Shown here: positions 44,667-52,340 of the stretch, in pieces
Layout: each line of letters starts with the position of its first letter
Numbering within the stretch: position 1 is the first letter of the stretch
Assembly: GCA_021383565.1 (NCBI GenBank)
Contig: CP079699.1
Span: forward strand, 1,674,001-1,738,000
Direction of reading: 5' to 3'
Origin: Levilactobacillus brevis
GTDB lineage: Bacteria; Bacillota; Bacilli; Lactobacillales; Lactobacillaceae
DNA length: 64,000 bases
Notes under the pieces: generated by a model
Told to the model about the DNA's origin: nothing
What the model saw: the letters and a program-made list of their open reading frames with translations, nothing else
The model's database searches: none
Translations under genes and position numbers: made by a program

Positions 44667-44909
44667 GATTCATAACCCCTCTTCGTTTTCAATTGGTTCC
44701 GTTATCGGCAATGTATGGATACTGTCGTCCGAAACGATTGGCCTTTATCATAGGTCCTAAGCAGCACAGTGTAAAATACCTATTTTAAATCCCCAACTAT
44801 TCATTTCATGCATAGTTTATCTGAATAGCGTCGCTTCTTAGGTTTGTGCAACAAAGCTGTTCACCGGAAGGTCAGAAGTCACCACAAATATTGCGTTACC
44901 CGTGCGCAC

Positions 44910-44949
44910 AAAAAGGGGCCCGCTCTCAGCTAAGAGAAACTGACCCCTT
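44910..44949 (-). terminator. Terminator downstream of the TAG-interrupted membrane gene
   Basis: Minus transcript: AAGGGGTC, an inner CTCT/AGAG stem, GGGCCCCTTTTT. It abuts the second stop codon (TGA at 44949-44951), not the first (45042). Confidence 0.7.
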
Positions 44950-45260
44950 CAATCGTCTTCACGTATCATGTACAGCACATCCACTTCCGTTACGCTCAGC
45001 ACCGCACTGCTGGTACGTAATTTTTTAGCAAGATCATCGGTCTACTGAACCCGGTACTTCTGTCCGCGCTTCTGAATATCAATCTGTACACCCACGGGCT
45101 TCACTCGCTTGCACCAATTCCGGTGATCGCGACGCTTCTTGAAGACACTCCAGATGAGCATGCAGAACGAAACAACTCCATAGATTAAAAAGAAGAAAAC
45201 GATCATCACGACAAAATCCATAAAACTCCCCTGTAAAAATTGATTAACGACTTCCATCAT
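44949..45260 (-). pseudogene. Small membrane protein gene with an in-frame TAG
   Basis: The first frame (45260-45042) encodes 72 aa: one membrane span (FVVMIVFFFLIYGVVSFCML, residues 16-35) and a basic cytoplasmic tail. After the TAG at 45042-45044 the same frame stays open for 30 codons (TDDLAKKLRTSSAVLSV...YMIREDD) and ends at a TGA that touches a terminator. The simplest reading is a 103-codon gene with a nonsense mutation. Equally the 72-aa form may be the real protein and the tail chance. The start used here, 45260, lies in ATGATGGAAG; ATG 45257 is equivalent. No family recognised. Confidence 0.45.
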
Positions 45261-45322
45261 CGTGATTCCCCCCCAAAAAGTTTTGACTTAGTCTTCACTT
45301 AACCATACCAATTGACTCCCCA

Positions 45323-45640
45323 TCAATGAATACGGTGTAAATAGATCGAATCCGGTTCAGCATCGGCGTCTAAGGTCTCCTTCGCGTTTGCCAGCTTGAG
45401 AATCCCAAAATATAATTTTTGATTCCGGCAAACCGGTTGCCGGACCAGCTCTTGATTATCTCCCCGATCAAAAGCCACCACGGCATACTTATCTTTCTGA
45501 GCGCCTTGAACGTCCTCGTTCACACACCAAATACGATTGACAGAGGATAACGCCTTGAACGGTTTGACTATCCGTTCTAAATTGCGGACAAATCCTTCTC
45601 CCTTAAACGTTGTGCTTAACACAACTGTTTTTCCCCTCAC
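45323..45640 (-). CDS. Hypothetical 105-aa protein
   Basis: A soluble protein starting at GTG 45640 with GGAGGGGTAATC upstream at good spacing. The first half is basic (TTFKGEGFVRNLERIVKPF), the second contains WCVNEDVQGAQKDKYAVVAFDRGDNQELV and a C-terminal acidic DADAEPDSIYLHRIH. No membrane span or signal peptide. Not assigned to a family. It precedes the small membrane protein gene on the same strand. Confidence 0.62.
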   Translation of the reverse strand: MRGKTVVLSTTFKGEGFVRNLERIVKPFKALSSVNRIWCVNEDVQGAQKDKYAVVAFDRGDNQELVRQPVCRNQKLYFGILKLANAKETLDADAEPDSIYLHRIH

Positions 45641-45782
45641 GATTACCCCTCCAAACTAAAGATTACCTCGACTTACGCGTTAAAATTAACACATTTAGGC
45701 TGCGTTAGGGAAAGAAAGACTATCGATTAACTTCTATCGTTTACTATCTAAATTAATTATCCGGTTCAGCCTGATGCACCCC

Positions 45783-45826
45783 AAAGAAGGGCCGTCCACG
45801 TCATTTGTGGGCGACCCTTTCTTTTG
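45783..45826. terminator. Isolated bidirectional hairpin
   Basis: AAAGAAGGG-CCGTCCAC pairs with GTGGGCG-ACCCTTTCTTT. There is no obvious intact gene whose end it serves, consistent with gene loss nearby. Confidence 0.75.
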
Positions 45827-45885
45827 TCTAAAATCGGTTCTTTGCTGAACCAATAAGTTCCGTTTTGAATTGGAGATAGACTTCT

Positions 45886-46141
45886 TTGGCCATTCACCTC
45901 GACAATGTCGCCATTAAAAAGGCCCAGCAACTCGCCCTGCAAACCGCCGCATTGTTAAAACGCCGTGGTTATCGGAAACATCATCGGCAAATGCCTCGCA
46001 ATTTCTTCCACCGCGGTCAGCTTCCGCAAAAAGTTGGGTGATCTGGTAGCAAAAAAAGTTCCCATAAATTATCTTATCCAACGGCCAACGCAAAATAACT
46101 TCCCCTCTTCTCCCGGCCAAGCCATGGGCGAACAACCTTAA
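45886..46141 (+). pseudogene. Possible frameshifted small gene
   Basis: TTG 45886 follows TTGGAGATAGACTTCT and opens a 51-codon frame (AIHLDNVAIKKAQQLALQTAALLKRRG..., rich in basic residues) ending at TGA 46039. Removing one G from the GGG at 46036-46038 lets the frame continue 33 codons more (DLVAKKVPINYLIQRP...GQAMGEQP) to TAA 46139. This suggests a +1 insertion, but no homologue is recognised and the support is modest. Confidence 0.3.
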
Positions 46142-46438
46142 AATTTCGCCAATATCCAACTAGTCACTTAGTAGTTATGCAGGTAATCTTTTGAATATTC
46201 AATCATTAGTCAGTTTCAACTTTTGTCTGTTACCAACGACTCGTCCACCTTGCCTTTTTCACATGGTTAACACGTCCCCACATTCAATTCATCACCGTCC
46301 TTATCATATCAAGGATTATGCGTTGTTCGCCCACTTGACAAACTAAAATGCAACTGTGAACCTCGCGCCTATAAACATGTTAGTTTGAAGATGGTGTGAG
46401 AGAGGTAAATAGATTTTTATCGATAGGAGGTATTATTT

Positions 46439-47779
46439 ATGCAAAAAGTTTGGCATTTTAGTCTCTTTGCCATTGCCTGTTTAATCGGCTTGTTCTTAAT
46501 TGGCAAGCCTGTTACCGGCGAAGCCAAAGTTATTGAAGGCCACGGCACGAGTGCATCCGAAACCGTAATTACGGATACGAGAGGTAAAGTTCACTCACAG
46601 ACTGAAGTTTTACCAGAAGCCTCACGTTATTACGTTAAATACAATCTATCCATCGATAATGGCATCAAGATTGCTGACGGCGATCAAATGTTCTTCTACA
46701 TCCCAGCTAACGTAAAAGTTCCAGAATCGGAAACATTCCCAATGTCCGCGCTGGGTGGCCGGTCATTTGGTAACGCGACCGTTACCAAGGGGTCTCAAGT
46801 TGGTGTGATTGTCTTTAACAGCGCCTTCTCTAACCCAATGATTATGCGTCGTGGCTTCATCCGTCTTGACGTTGTGGGTGCCGGCGGTGACGGCGACGAA
46901 GAAGACGCACCTGGTGTCGAAGAACCTGGAACCGAGGAGCCTGGCGAAGAACCTTACCCTGAAGAGCCCGGGACTGAAGAACCCGGTACCGAAGAGCCTG
47001 GCACTGAAGAGCCTGGCGAAGAACCTTACCCTGAAGAGCCTGGGACTGAAGAACCCGGCACCGAAGAGCCTGGCGAAGAACCCTACCCTGAAGAACCTGG
47101 CACCGAAGAGCCCGGCGAAGAACCTTACCCTGAAGAACCTGGCACTGAACAGCCTGGAACCGAACAACCCGGAACTGAAGAACCTGGCGAAGAACCTTAT
47201 CCCGAAGAACCTGGGACTGAACAACCTGGTACCGAACATCCTAGCACCGAAGTTCCTGGTACTGAATTTCCTGGTACCGAACAACCTGGTACTGAAGCGC
47301 CGAGCGTTGACCATCCAAGTCCCGAAGAACCTGGAATCGATGTTCCTAGCACCGAAACGCCTAGCACCACGCATCCTGAAACCACACATTCTGAGACCAC
47401 TTCACCTGAATCATCTTATTCTGAAAACCCAGAATATGCTCACCACATTTCAACAACCACGCGGCCTGAATATGCTCACCACGTCGCTACGGCAACGCAA
47501 TCAGAATCTAACGCTTCAGGTGCTATGACCGTAACACGTGCAAGCCAAAATCAGACTTCAATGACGCCGATGCAAAAGCGTGATCAAAACACGACCAAGC
47601 CTGTCTACGCTGCCTCAGCACAGTCCAACACTACCGCTGGCAAGCGGGCGGCAACTTTGCCTCAAACTAACGAGAACACCAACCAAGCTTGGGTTGTCTT
47701 AGGCTTGGGACTCTTAGTCCTTGCATTGGTAGCTGGTAGCTTGACCGTTGTTGCTGACAAGAAGTCTCACAACAACTAA
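46439..47779 (+). CDS. LPxTG-type adhesin with Glu/Pro/Thr-rich stalk
   Basis: 446-aa wall-anchored surface protein. Signal peptide residues 1-29 (FSLFAIACLIGLFLIG). A domain of about residues 30-148 has the look of an SdrG/Ig-like adhesin subdomain (YVKYNLSIDNGIKIADGDQMFFYIPANVKV). From about 160 to 330 there is a stalk of PGTEEPG and EEPYPEEPG units (five copies of the latter), fading into PST/TTH and YAHH repeats. The sorting signal is LPQTN near residue 405 followed by a hydrophobic span and KKSHNN. ATG follows ATAGGAGGTATTATTT. Ligand unknown. Confidence 0.9.
   Translation: MQKVWHFSLFAIACLIGLFLIGKPVTGEAKVIEGHGTSASETVITDTRGKVHSQTEVLPEASRYYVKYNLSIDNGIKIADGDQMFFYIPANVKVPESETFPMSALGGRSFGNATVTKGSQVGVIVFNSAFSNPMIMRRGFIRLDVVGAGGDGDEEDAPGVEEPGTEEPGEEPYPEEPGTEEPGTEEPGTEEPGEEPYPEEPGTEEPGTEEPGEEPYPEEPGTEEPGEEPYPEEPGTEQPGTEQPGTEEPGEEPYPEEPGTEQPGTEHPSTEVPGTEFPGTEQPGTEAPSVDHPSPEEPGIDVPSTETPSTTHPETTHSETTSPESSYSENPEYAHHISTTTRPEYAHHVATATQSESNASGAMTVTRASQNQTSMTPMQKRDQNTTKPVYAASAQSNTTAGKRAATLPQTNENTNQAWVVLGLGLLVLALVAGSLTVVADKKSHNN
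46915..47345 (+). repeat. In-frame stalk repeats of the adhesin
   Basis: 15- to 18-bp units encoding PGTEEPG, PGTEQPG and EEPYPEEPG, with synonymous third-base variation. Likely unstable in copy number. Confidence 0.85.
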
Positions 47780-47783
47780 AATC

Positions 47784-47821
47784 AAAAAGAATCACGAGCC
47801 GCATTGCCCGTGATTCTTTTT
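47784..47821 (+). terminator. Terminator of the adhesin gene
   Basis: AAAAAGAATCACG pairs with CGTGATTCTTTTT around an 11-nt loop. Confidence 0.92.
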
Positions 47822-47864
47822 GACGCTATACTGAATGACCACAATCATTTCTTCCCTACGTCAT

Positions 47865-47901
47865 AAAAACGGCTAGCTCCCCCAGCGGAGAGTAGCCGTT
47901 T
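47865..47901 (-). terminator. Terminator of the thiT remnant
   Basis: AACGGCTA pairs with TAGCCGTT; the minus transcript continues TTTTT. Confidence 0.82.
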
Positions 47902-47927
47902 CTACCACCTAAATTCTGGACGAAACG

Positions 47928-48400
47928 TTAACGAAGGAAGACCCGCTTCAGCCGTCCCGTCAGCATCAGCACACAGATAATCGCCAAGATGGTATCCGGG
48001 ATGACGTAGAGGCTGTTATAAATCAACGAATACAGCCAGACCGGTTGGCCCTTAGGCGCATACGAGGTGTAGAACGCAATCCCCGCTAGCGTGTGGAAGA
48101 GGAGTCGTAGAACCCCCTGGAAAATAACCCGGCTAGGCCAATCGACCCGTACGCCAAGAGATAATCACAGACCACCTGAAGTGGGGCCACGAAGAAACCG
48201 CCGAACATAAAGGTGATGGCCCCGGTGACTACCCCACAGAAGATACCGGGACCCACGCCCTGCTTCAGCGAAATAATCAGAATAGGCGCCATGACCAGCG
48301 AGATGGACCCACCCTGCGGCGCTCGGAAAATAATGATGTAACTCAGAATAATTGCTAAGGCCGAAAAAAGCGCCGTTTCTGTCAGTGCCTTGGGTTTCAA
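47928..48400 (-). pseudogene. thiT: Thiamine ECF transporter S component ThiT, frame-disrupted
   Basis: The first frame (TTG 48400 after GGAGGTACCATC) reads the ThiT N-terminus MKPKALTETALFSALAIILSY, then GSISLVMAPILIISLKQGVGPG and LLAYGSIGLAG, and stops early at 48086. The rest of ThiT is in another frame: VLRLLFHTLAGIAFYTSYAPKG, YSLIYNSLYVIPDTIL and a basic C-terminus RLKRVFLR ending at TAA 47928. The junction near 48125-48135 lacks about 25 codons and shifts the frame by one base. The gene is therefore probably inactive. No TPP riboswitch core is seen upstream. Confidence 0.85.
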
Positions 48401-48537
48401 GATGGTACCTCCTCAAAAGCTAAGATAATTTCATTATACTGCAAAATCATCGCCTTTTTAGACGAAGGTTGTCTTGCGCTAGAATTTAAGGACTAGCCGT
48501 CATCAAACATGAGTAAGTCCGATAATTTTCCATCAAA

Positions 48538-48568
48538 AAAACGACCCTACGTGTGCCGTAGGATCGTT
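48538..48568 (-). terminator. Terminator of the ABC exporter operon
   Basis: ACGACCCTACG-TGTGC-CGTAGGATCGT, with TTTTTTT on the minus transcript; 24 bp beyond the permease stop. Confidence 0.9.
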
Positions 48569-48591
48569 GTTGCTTGTTCACTACTCTCAGC

Positions 48592-49365
48592 CTAATTTCG
48601 GTCATACGCCCAGACGGCTAACGGCGCAAAGACCACCACAATCCCGGCACCGGCCGCCAGGACTACCAATGCTTCCGGCGTCCAGCCACCCGTGGCGAGA
48701 ATCTGCCGAATAGCTGTAATCACGTAGGTCACGGGGTTAAGGTCGGCCAACACCCGCAGTGGCGTCGTCAACGACTTCAATGGGACGAAGGCGTTTGACA
48801 CGAAAGCTAATACGAGCATCGCCATCAGTGAGAAACTCTGTACGGCCGTGACGCTCTTCGCTAGTAAGCCCAGCAATGCGAAGACCCAGGACAACGCCCA
48901 GCCGGTGAAGATGGCCAAGAGGGCGCTGACGATGACCCAACCCAGTCCAGCGGCCGGCCGCCACCCCATCAGGTAGCCAGTGGTTAACGACGTGATGGCC
49001 GCAATAACCAACCGCAGACTATCGGCGAAAAGCTGACCGGCTAATGGCGCGATGTGGGCCATGGGCAAGGACTTGAAACGGTCGAAGACGCCGGAGTCGA
49101 GATCCTCGCGAATCTGTGACCCCGATCCCGAAGCCGCCGACAGCATTGCTTGGGCTAGGATTCCCGGCACAATGGTCGGCAGATAAGCGTGCACGCCACC
49201 GGCGATCGCCCCGCCGAAGAGATACCCGAACATCACCATAAACAAGACGGGTTGGATAATCACATCCATAAAGCGATCGGGGTTGTGCACCGTCTTTAAC
49301 AAGTTCCGATAGGCCATTGTGGCCGTGTTCATGATTAAATTTCCGCTATGCGTTTGTACATCCAT
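48592..49365 (-). CDS. ABC-2 type multidrug exporter permease (DrrB-like)
   Basis: 257 aa, six membrane spans. The N-terminal amphipathic segment TATMAYRNLLKTVHNPDRFMDVIIQPVLFMVMFGYLFGGAI is typical of daunorubicin-resistance type permeases, as is PLKSLTTPLRVLADLNPVTYVI before the last span. ATG 49365, with GGAAGCGGGAGATATA upstream, lies 16 bp after the ATPase stop; the in-frame start at 49395 would overlap the ATPase gene without a ribosome site. Partner of the upstream ATPase in drug or lipid export. Confidence 0.9.
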   Translation of the reverse strand: MDVQTHSGNLIMNTATMAYRNLLKTVHNPDRFMDVIIQPVLFMVMFGYLFGGAIAGGVHAYLPTIVPGILAQAMLSAASGSGSQIREDLDSGVFDRFKSLPMAHIAPLAGQLFADSLRLVIAAITSLTTGYLMGWRPAAGLGWVIVSALLAIFTGWALSWVFALLGLLAKSVTAVQSFSLMAMLVLAFVSNAFVPLKSLTTPLRVLADLNPVTYVITAIRQILATGGWTPEALVVLAAGAGIVVVFAPLAVWAYDRN

Positions 49366-49381
49366 TATATCTCCCGCTTCC

Positions 49382-50317
49382 TTAATTCTGACCAACTGTC
49401 AAATTCATAAAGACATCGTCCAACGACGGTTCTTGAATGGTTAGGTGGCTAATGGTAATCTTAGCTTGCGCCAGCTGCGAGAGGATCGGCGTTAACTGTG
49501 CGACCTGCTTTAACTTGATGCTGAGCCGTTGTCCGGTCTGTTGAACGGCGCTCGTCACCTGCGACGCTATCAGTTGAATCGCTCGATTAACCTGTGCAGC
49601 TTGGCTGACCGTAAAGTTCAAGATGGTTCCGCCAACTTGATCCTTGAGTTCGTTCGGCGTCCCGATCCTGACTAGTTTGCCATGGTCGATGACCGCCAAC
49701 CGATCGGCCAATTCATCGGCTTCGTCCAAATATTGCGTGGTCAATACAATCGTCGACCCCTGCTTGACCAACCGCCGAATCGTCTCCCACATCTGGGTTC
49801 GCGTCCGTGGGTCCAGCCCCGTCGTCGGTTCATCCAGAAAGATCAATGCTGGCCGTGTGATCAGGCTGACGGCCAAATCCAGCCGCCGGCGCATCCCCCC
49901 AGAAAAGTTCTTCAAGGCCTTATCCGCCGAATGTTCCAGCGAAAACTCCTTAAGCAATTCAGCCGTCCGAGTCTTGGCGGCCGCCCGGGATAACCCATTC
50001 AGTCGAGAGAAGATCATCAGGTTCTCGCGCGCCGAAATATCTTCATCGACCGAGGCGTATTGGCCGGTCAACCCAAACATCGACCGTGCCAACCGCCCCT
50101 CTTTCGCCGTGTCGTGGCTGAAAATTTTGACCTGACCGGCGTCTGGTTTGAGTAGCGTCGTGATCATCCGAAGCGTAGTGGTCTTACCAGCACCGTTAGG
50201 CCCTAACAGGCCGAACACTTCACCTCGCTTAACGTCAAACGACACATCGTCTACGGCCGTATTATTGCCGAATCTTTTGGTTAAATGCCGTACTTCAATT
50301 GCATTTACTTTTGTCAT
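49382..50317 (-). CDS. ABC transporter ATP-binding protein (DrrA-like)
   Basis: 311 aa. Walker A GLLGPNGAGKTTTL (residues 34-47), Q-loop, signature NFSGGMRRRLDLAVSLITRPALIFLDEPTTGLDPRTR with Walker B, and His switch region VLTTQYLDEADELADR. The C-terminal 90 residues are the accessory domain of DrrA-type exporters. First gene of the operon, preceded by a consensus promoter (-35 TTGACA 50394-50399; -10 TATTAT 50371-50376) overlapped by a palindrome for the divergent MarR regulator. ATG follows AGAGGGTAAGATT. Confidence 0.94.
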   Translation of the reverse strand: MTKVNAIEVRHLTKRFGNNTAVDDVSFDVKRGEVFGLLGPNGAGKTTTLRMITTLLKPDAGQVKIFSHDTAKEGRLARSMFGLTGQYASVDEDISARENLMIFSRLNGLSRAAAKTRTAELLKEFSLEHSADKALKNFSGGMRRRLDLAVSLITRPALIFLDEPTTGLDPRTRTQMWETIRRLVKQGSTIVLTTQYLDEADELADRLAVIDHGKLVRIGTPNELKDQVGGTILNFTVSQAAQVNRAIQLIASQVTSAVQQTGQRLSIKLKQVAQLTPILSQLAQAKITISHLTIQEPSLDDVFMNLTVGQN

Positions 50318-50370
50318 AATCTTACCCTCTTAGTCTGGTTCTTTTTAATCAGGTCCCCCTGAACAAATAC

Positions 50371-50406
50371 ATAATAAGGCCCCCTGATGAAATTGTCAAC
50401 AATTTC
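50371..50406. promoter_or_regulatory. ABC exporter promoter with MarR palindrome
   Basis: On the minus strand TTGACA (50394-50399), 17-bp spacer and TATTAT (50371-50376). The perfect palindrome GAAATTGT-CA-ACAATTTC (50389-50406) covers the -35 box. On the minus strand TCAGGGGG occurs in the spacer and again 25 bp downstream. Confidence 0.82.
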
Positions 50407-50469
50407 CCTCGAAATCAGATGCCACTTGCCATCTGGGTCGGGTATAATGGCTGTAGGGAGGGCGATGAC

Positions 50470-50988
50470 ATGCCTAATTTATCAAAAAAAAGAAACGCGG
50501 CCGGCAAGCTCATCGAGTACGGCATGGTTCAACACATGGCTGATGACCTCGCGCACCGTCGCCACGCCAATAAAGGCGACCAACAGTCCCCCTTTCAGGG
50601 GCAAGGGAAGATTCTACTGGCACTGTCCCAAACGGATGGTCTTTCACAAAAAGAACTGGCCAATCGATTGGATATGACGGCCCAGTCCACGGCGGAGTTC
50701 GTGAATAAACTGGTCAAGAAAAACCTAGTCTCTAAGGAAAAATCTACGGTCGACCGACGTAAGACCATCATTCGCCTGACCGATCACGGTCGCCAGACGG
50801 CCAGCAAGGAATCCGCCAAAATCCCCGCCTATCTGGACGACTTGACGGATACTGAATTGGACCAGTTGATTGTAATTTTAACCAAGATCAACAACAGCCT
50901 GTACGATGAGATCCACACGGAGAATCCGAACTGGTTTGAGAATTTCCAGCGGTCGGTGTCGGACCATTTGCGAGACTGGTTCCTGTAA
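50470..50988 (+). CDS. MarR-family regulator of the ABC exporter
   Basis: 172 aa. MarR core: FQGQGKILLALSQTDGLSQKELANRLDMTAQSTAEFVNKLVKKNLVSKEKSTVDRRKTIIRLTDHG, with helix-turn-helix and wing (DRRKT) intact. N- and C-terminal helices make the dimer. ATG 50470 after GTAGGGAGGGCGATGAC is preferred to 50419. It is divergent from the exporter whose promoter carries a perfect palindrome, so it is its probable repressor, released by a transported compound. Confidence 0.93.
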   Translation: MPNLSKKRNAAGKLIEYGMVQHMADDLAHRRHANKGDQQSPFQGQGKILLALSQTDGLSQKELANRLDMTAQSTAEFVNKLVKKNLVSKEKSTVDRRKTIIRLTDHGRQTASKESAKIPAYLDDLTDTELDQLIVILTKINNSLYDEIHTENPNWFENFQRSVSDHLRDWFL

Positions 50989-51036
50989 GGTCTACAGCAG
51001 TTCGGTTATTTTAGTTTTAAACACCAAATGACATTT

Positions 51037-51076
51037 AATCCCCAAGGCCGGTCCTTGAACCAGCCTTGGGGATTTG
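51037..51076 (+). terminator. Terminator-like hairpin after marR
   Basis: AATCCCCAAGGC pairs with GCCTTGGGGATT around a 14-nt loop; the T-run is short. Confidence 0.6.
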
Positions 51077-51101
51077 AGTCCCTATAAGGAGTGGATTTTT
51101 C

Positions 51102-51671
51102 ATGCGGCCCTTTGCATTACCTAACGAAACACAACATTTTACCGGGACCATTTCCCACTACGGCAAGACCCCCAGTGGTCAGTTGGCCACCGCCATTGCC
51201 AACGTCGAGGACGGGTCGGGGCGTCGCATTACCGATCATGTTTGGCTCCAACACTTTGTTCATCCACGAAAAGGCGGTCAAGAGGAAAAATTCGGCAAAA
51301 TTGTATCATTCACGGCTAAGCCCATTCTCTACACCCGCCACGGCACGCAGACTCAGGATTACGGTCTCGATCAGATTGGCCGCGTCTTCCGGGCGCTTCC
51401 CGTTCCAGACACGTTAAGCCCTAAGTTCCGTAAACGTCTACGTAAGCATCGAAACCGGTACTTTGCCGGCGTCATTCACGATCATCAACTACAATTCATC
51501 GGCCAAGACGGAACGGGGCGAATCAGCAAAACGACGGAAAATACCCGTTTCTTCGCAACCATTAGCGAACTCATCAAGCTGACCACGCCCTATCTGGATG
51601 ACCAAACACCGGTCATTTTTAAAGTGATTGTGTATCAGGATATTTTGTTTATGGGGATTTCGCGGGGGTAG
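51102..51671 (+). CDS. Hypothetical 189-aa protein
   Basis: Soluble, with an N-terminal half that looks like a small beta-barrel (FTGTISHYGKTPSGQLATAIANVED, HVWLQHF, IVSFTAKPILYTR) and a basic middle (SPKFRKRLRKHRNRYF). The C-terminal part is mixed. No catalytic signature or membrane span is seen. ATG after AAGGAGTGGATTTTTC is well supported. Not assigned to a family. It stands between the MarR gene and the IS element. Confidence 0.7.
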   Translation: MRPFALPNETQHFTGTISHYGKTPSGQLATAIANVEDGSGRRITDHVWLQHFVHPRKGGQEEKFGKIVSFTAKPILYTRHGTQTQDYGLDQIGRVFRALPVPDTLSPKFRKRLRKHRNRYFAGVIHDHQLQFIGQDGTGRISKTTENTRFFATISELIKLTTPYLDDQTPVIFKVIVYQDILFMGISRG

Positions 51672-51819
51672 GCGTAGGTGAACAATCTATTATCCTGCCG
51701 AGTAATGACTAGAAAAATCATTTCTGGTCCAAAATCTTTGTCGTCAAAAAAAGCTACTAACCTCAAAACTTGAAGTGAACCCCTCGAATTGGAGTAAATC
51801 CAACTCGAGGGGTTTTACT

Positions 51820-52302
51820 ATGTTTTCAGCTAAAATAAAACAACAAGTCTTAACTAAATATCTTCAAGGAAAATCGCCACAAAAATTAATGCAAGAGTAT
51901 GGGATCAAAGGCTCCGCGACCATTTATCAATGGTTAGCCAATTTTAAATTGTTTGGTATTCCGGGCTTGGAGAACCATTCAGAGAAGACTTTTTACGACT
52001 ATTCCTTTAAAATTAAAGTCATCAAATGGCGACAGACTCATCATGCCTCATATCCAGCTACAGCAAGCCACTTCCGCCTAAAGAACCCAGTTACAATATG
52101 GGATTGGGAGCGAAAGCTGATTGAGGGACGTTTGAAGCCATTCAAAGGACGGTCTTTAAAAGTGACAGGCAAATCAAAGGATTCTAAAACACTCAAACAA
52201 CTTCAAGAAGAGAATGAAATTTTACGCATTCGGGTAGCCTACTTGGAAAAACTCGAAGCCTTAGCACAGAAAAAATCTCAAACCAAGAAAAAGCCCAGCT
52301 AA
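51820..52302 (+). CDS. IS3-family transposase OrfA
   Basis: 160-aa protein with two helix-turn-helix units (LTKYLQGKSPQKLMQEYGIKGSATIYQWLANF, then FKIKVIKWRQTHHASYPATASHF...) and a C-terminal leucine zipper/coiled coil (LKQLQEENEILRIRVAYLEKLEAL). It binds the inverted repeats. ATG 51820 is preceded by CTCGAGGGGTTTTACT. An A6 run at 52270-52275 and a second A-rich stretch at 52288-52292 are candidate slippery sites for fusion with OrfB. Confidence 0.92.
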   Translation: MFSAKIKQQVLTKYLQGKSPQKLMQEYGIKGSATIYQWLANFKLFGIPGLENHSEKTFYDYSFKIKVIKWRQTHHASYPATASHFRLKNPVTIWDWERKLIEGRLKPFKGRSLKVTGKSKDSKTLKQLQEENEILRIRVAYLEKLEALAQKKSQTKKKPS

Positions 52303-52340
52303 TCACTGAGCTAAGGTGTAAATTCAACGTCAAATTAGTT

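Noticed and set aside
46915-47345. CRISPR-like regular repeats
   Set aside because: The units are in-frame codon repeats without constant-length unique spacers, inside a surface-protein gene.
46763-47389. 208-codon open frame on the minus strand under the adhesin stalk
   Set aside because: It arises from the repeated GAA/CCT codons read in reverse (Phe/Arg/Gly repeats), has no ribosome site and overlaps a clear LPxTG gene.
46851-47528. 225-codon plus-strand frame shifted relative to the adhesin
   Set aside because: Shadow of the same repeats in another frame (Leu/Lys/Asn-rich), no start context.
48401-48600. TPP riboswitch before thiT
   Set aside because: No CUGAGA or ACCUGAUCUGG-like core; only a -10-like TATAAT and the terminator of the neighbouring ABC operon are present.
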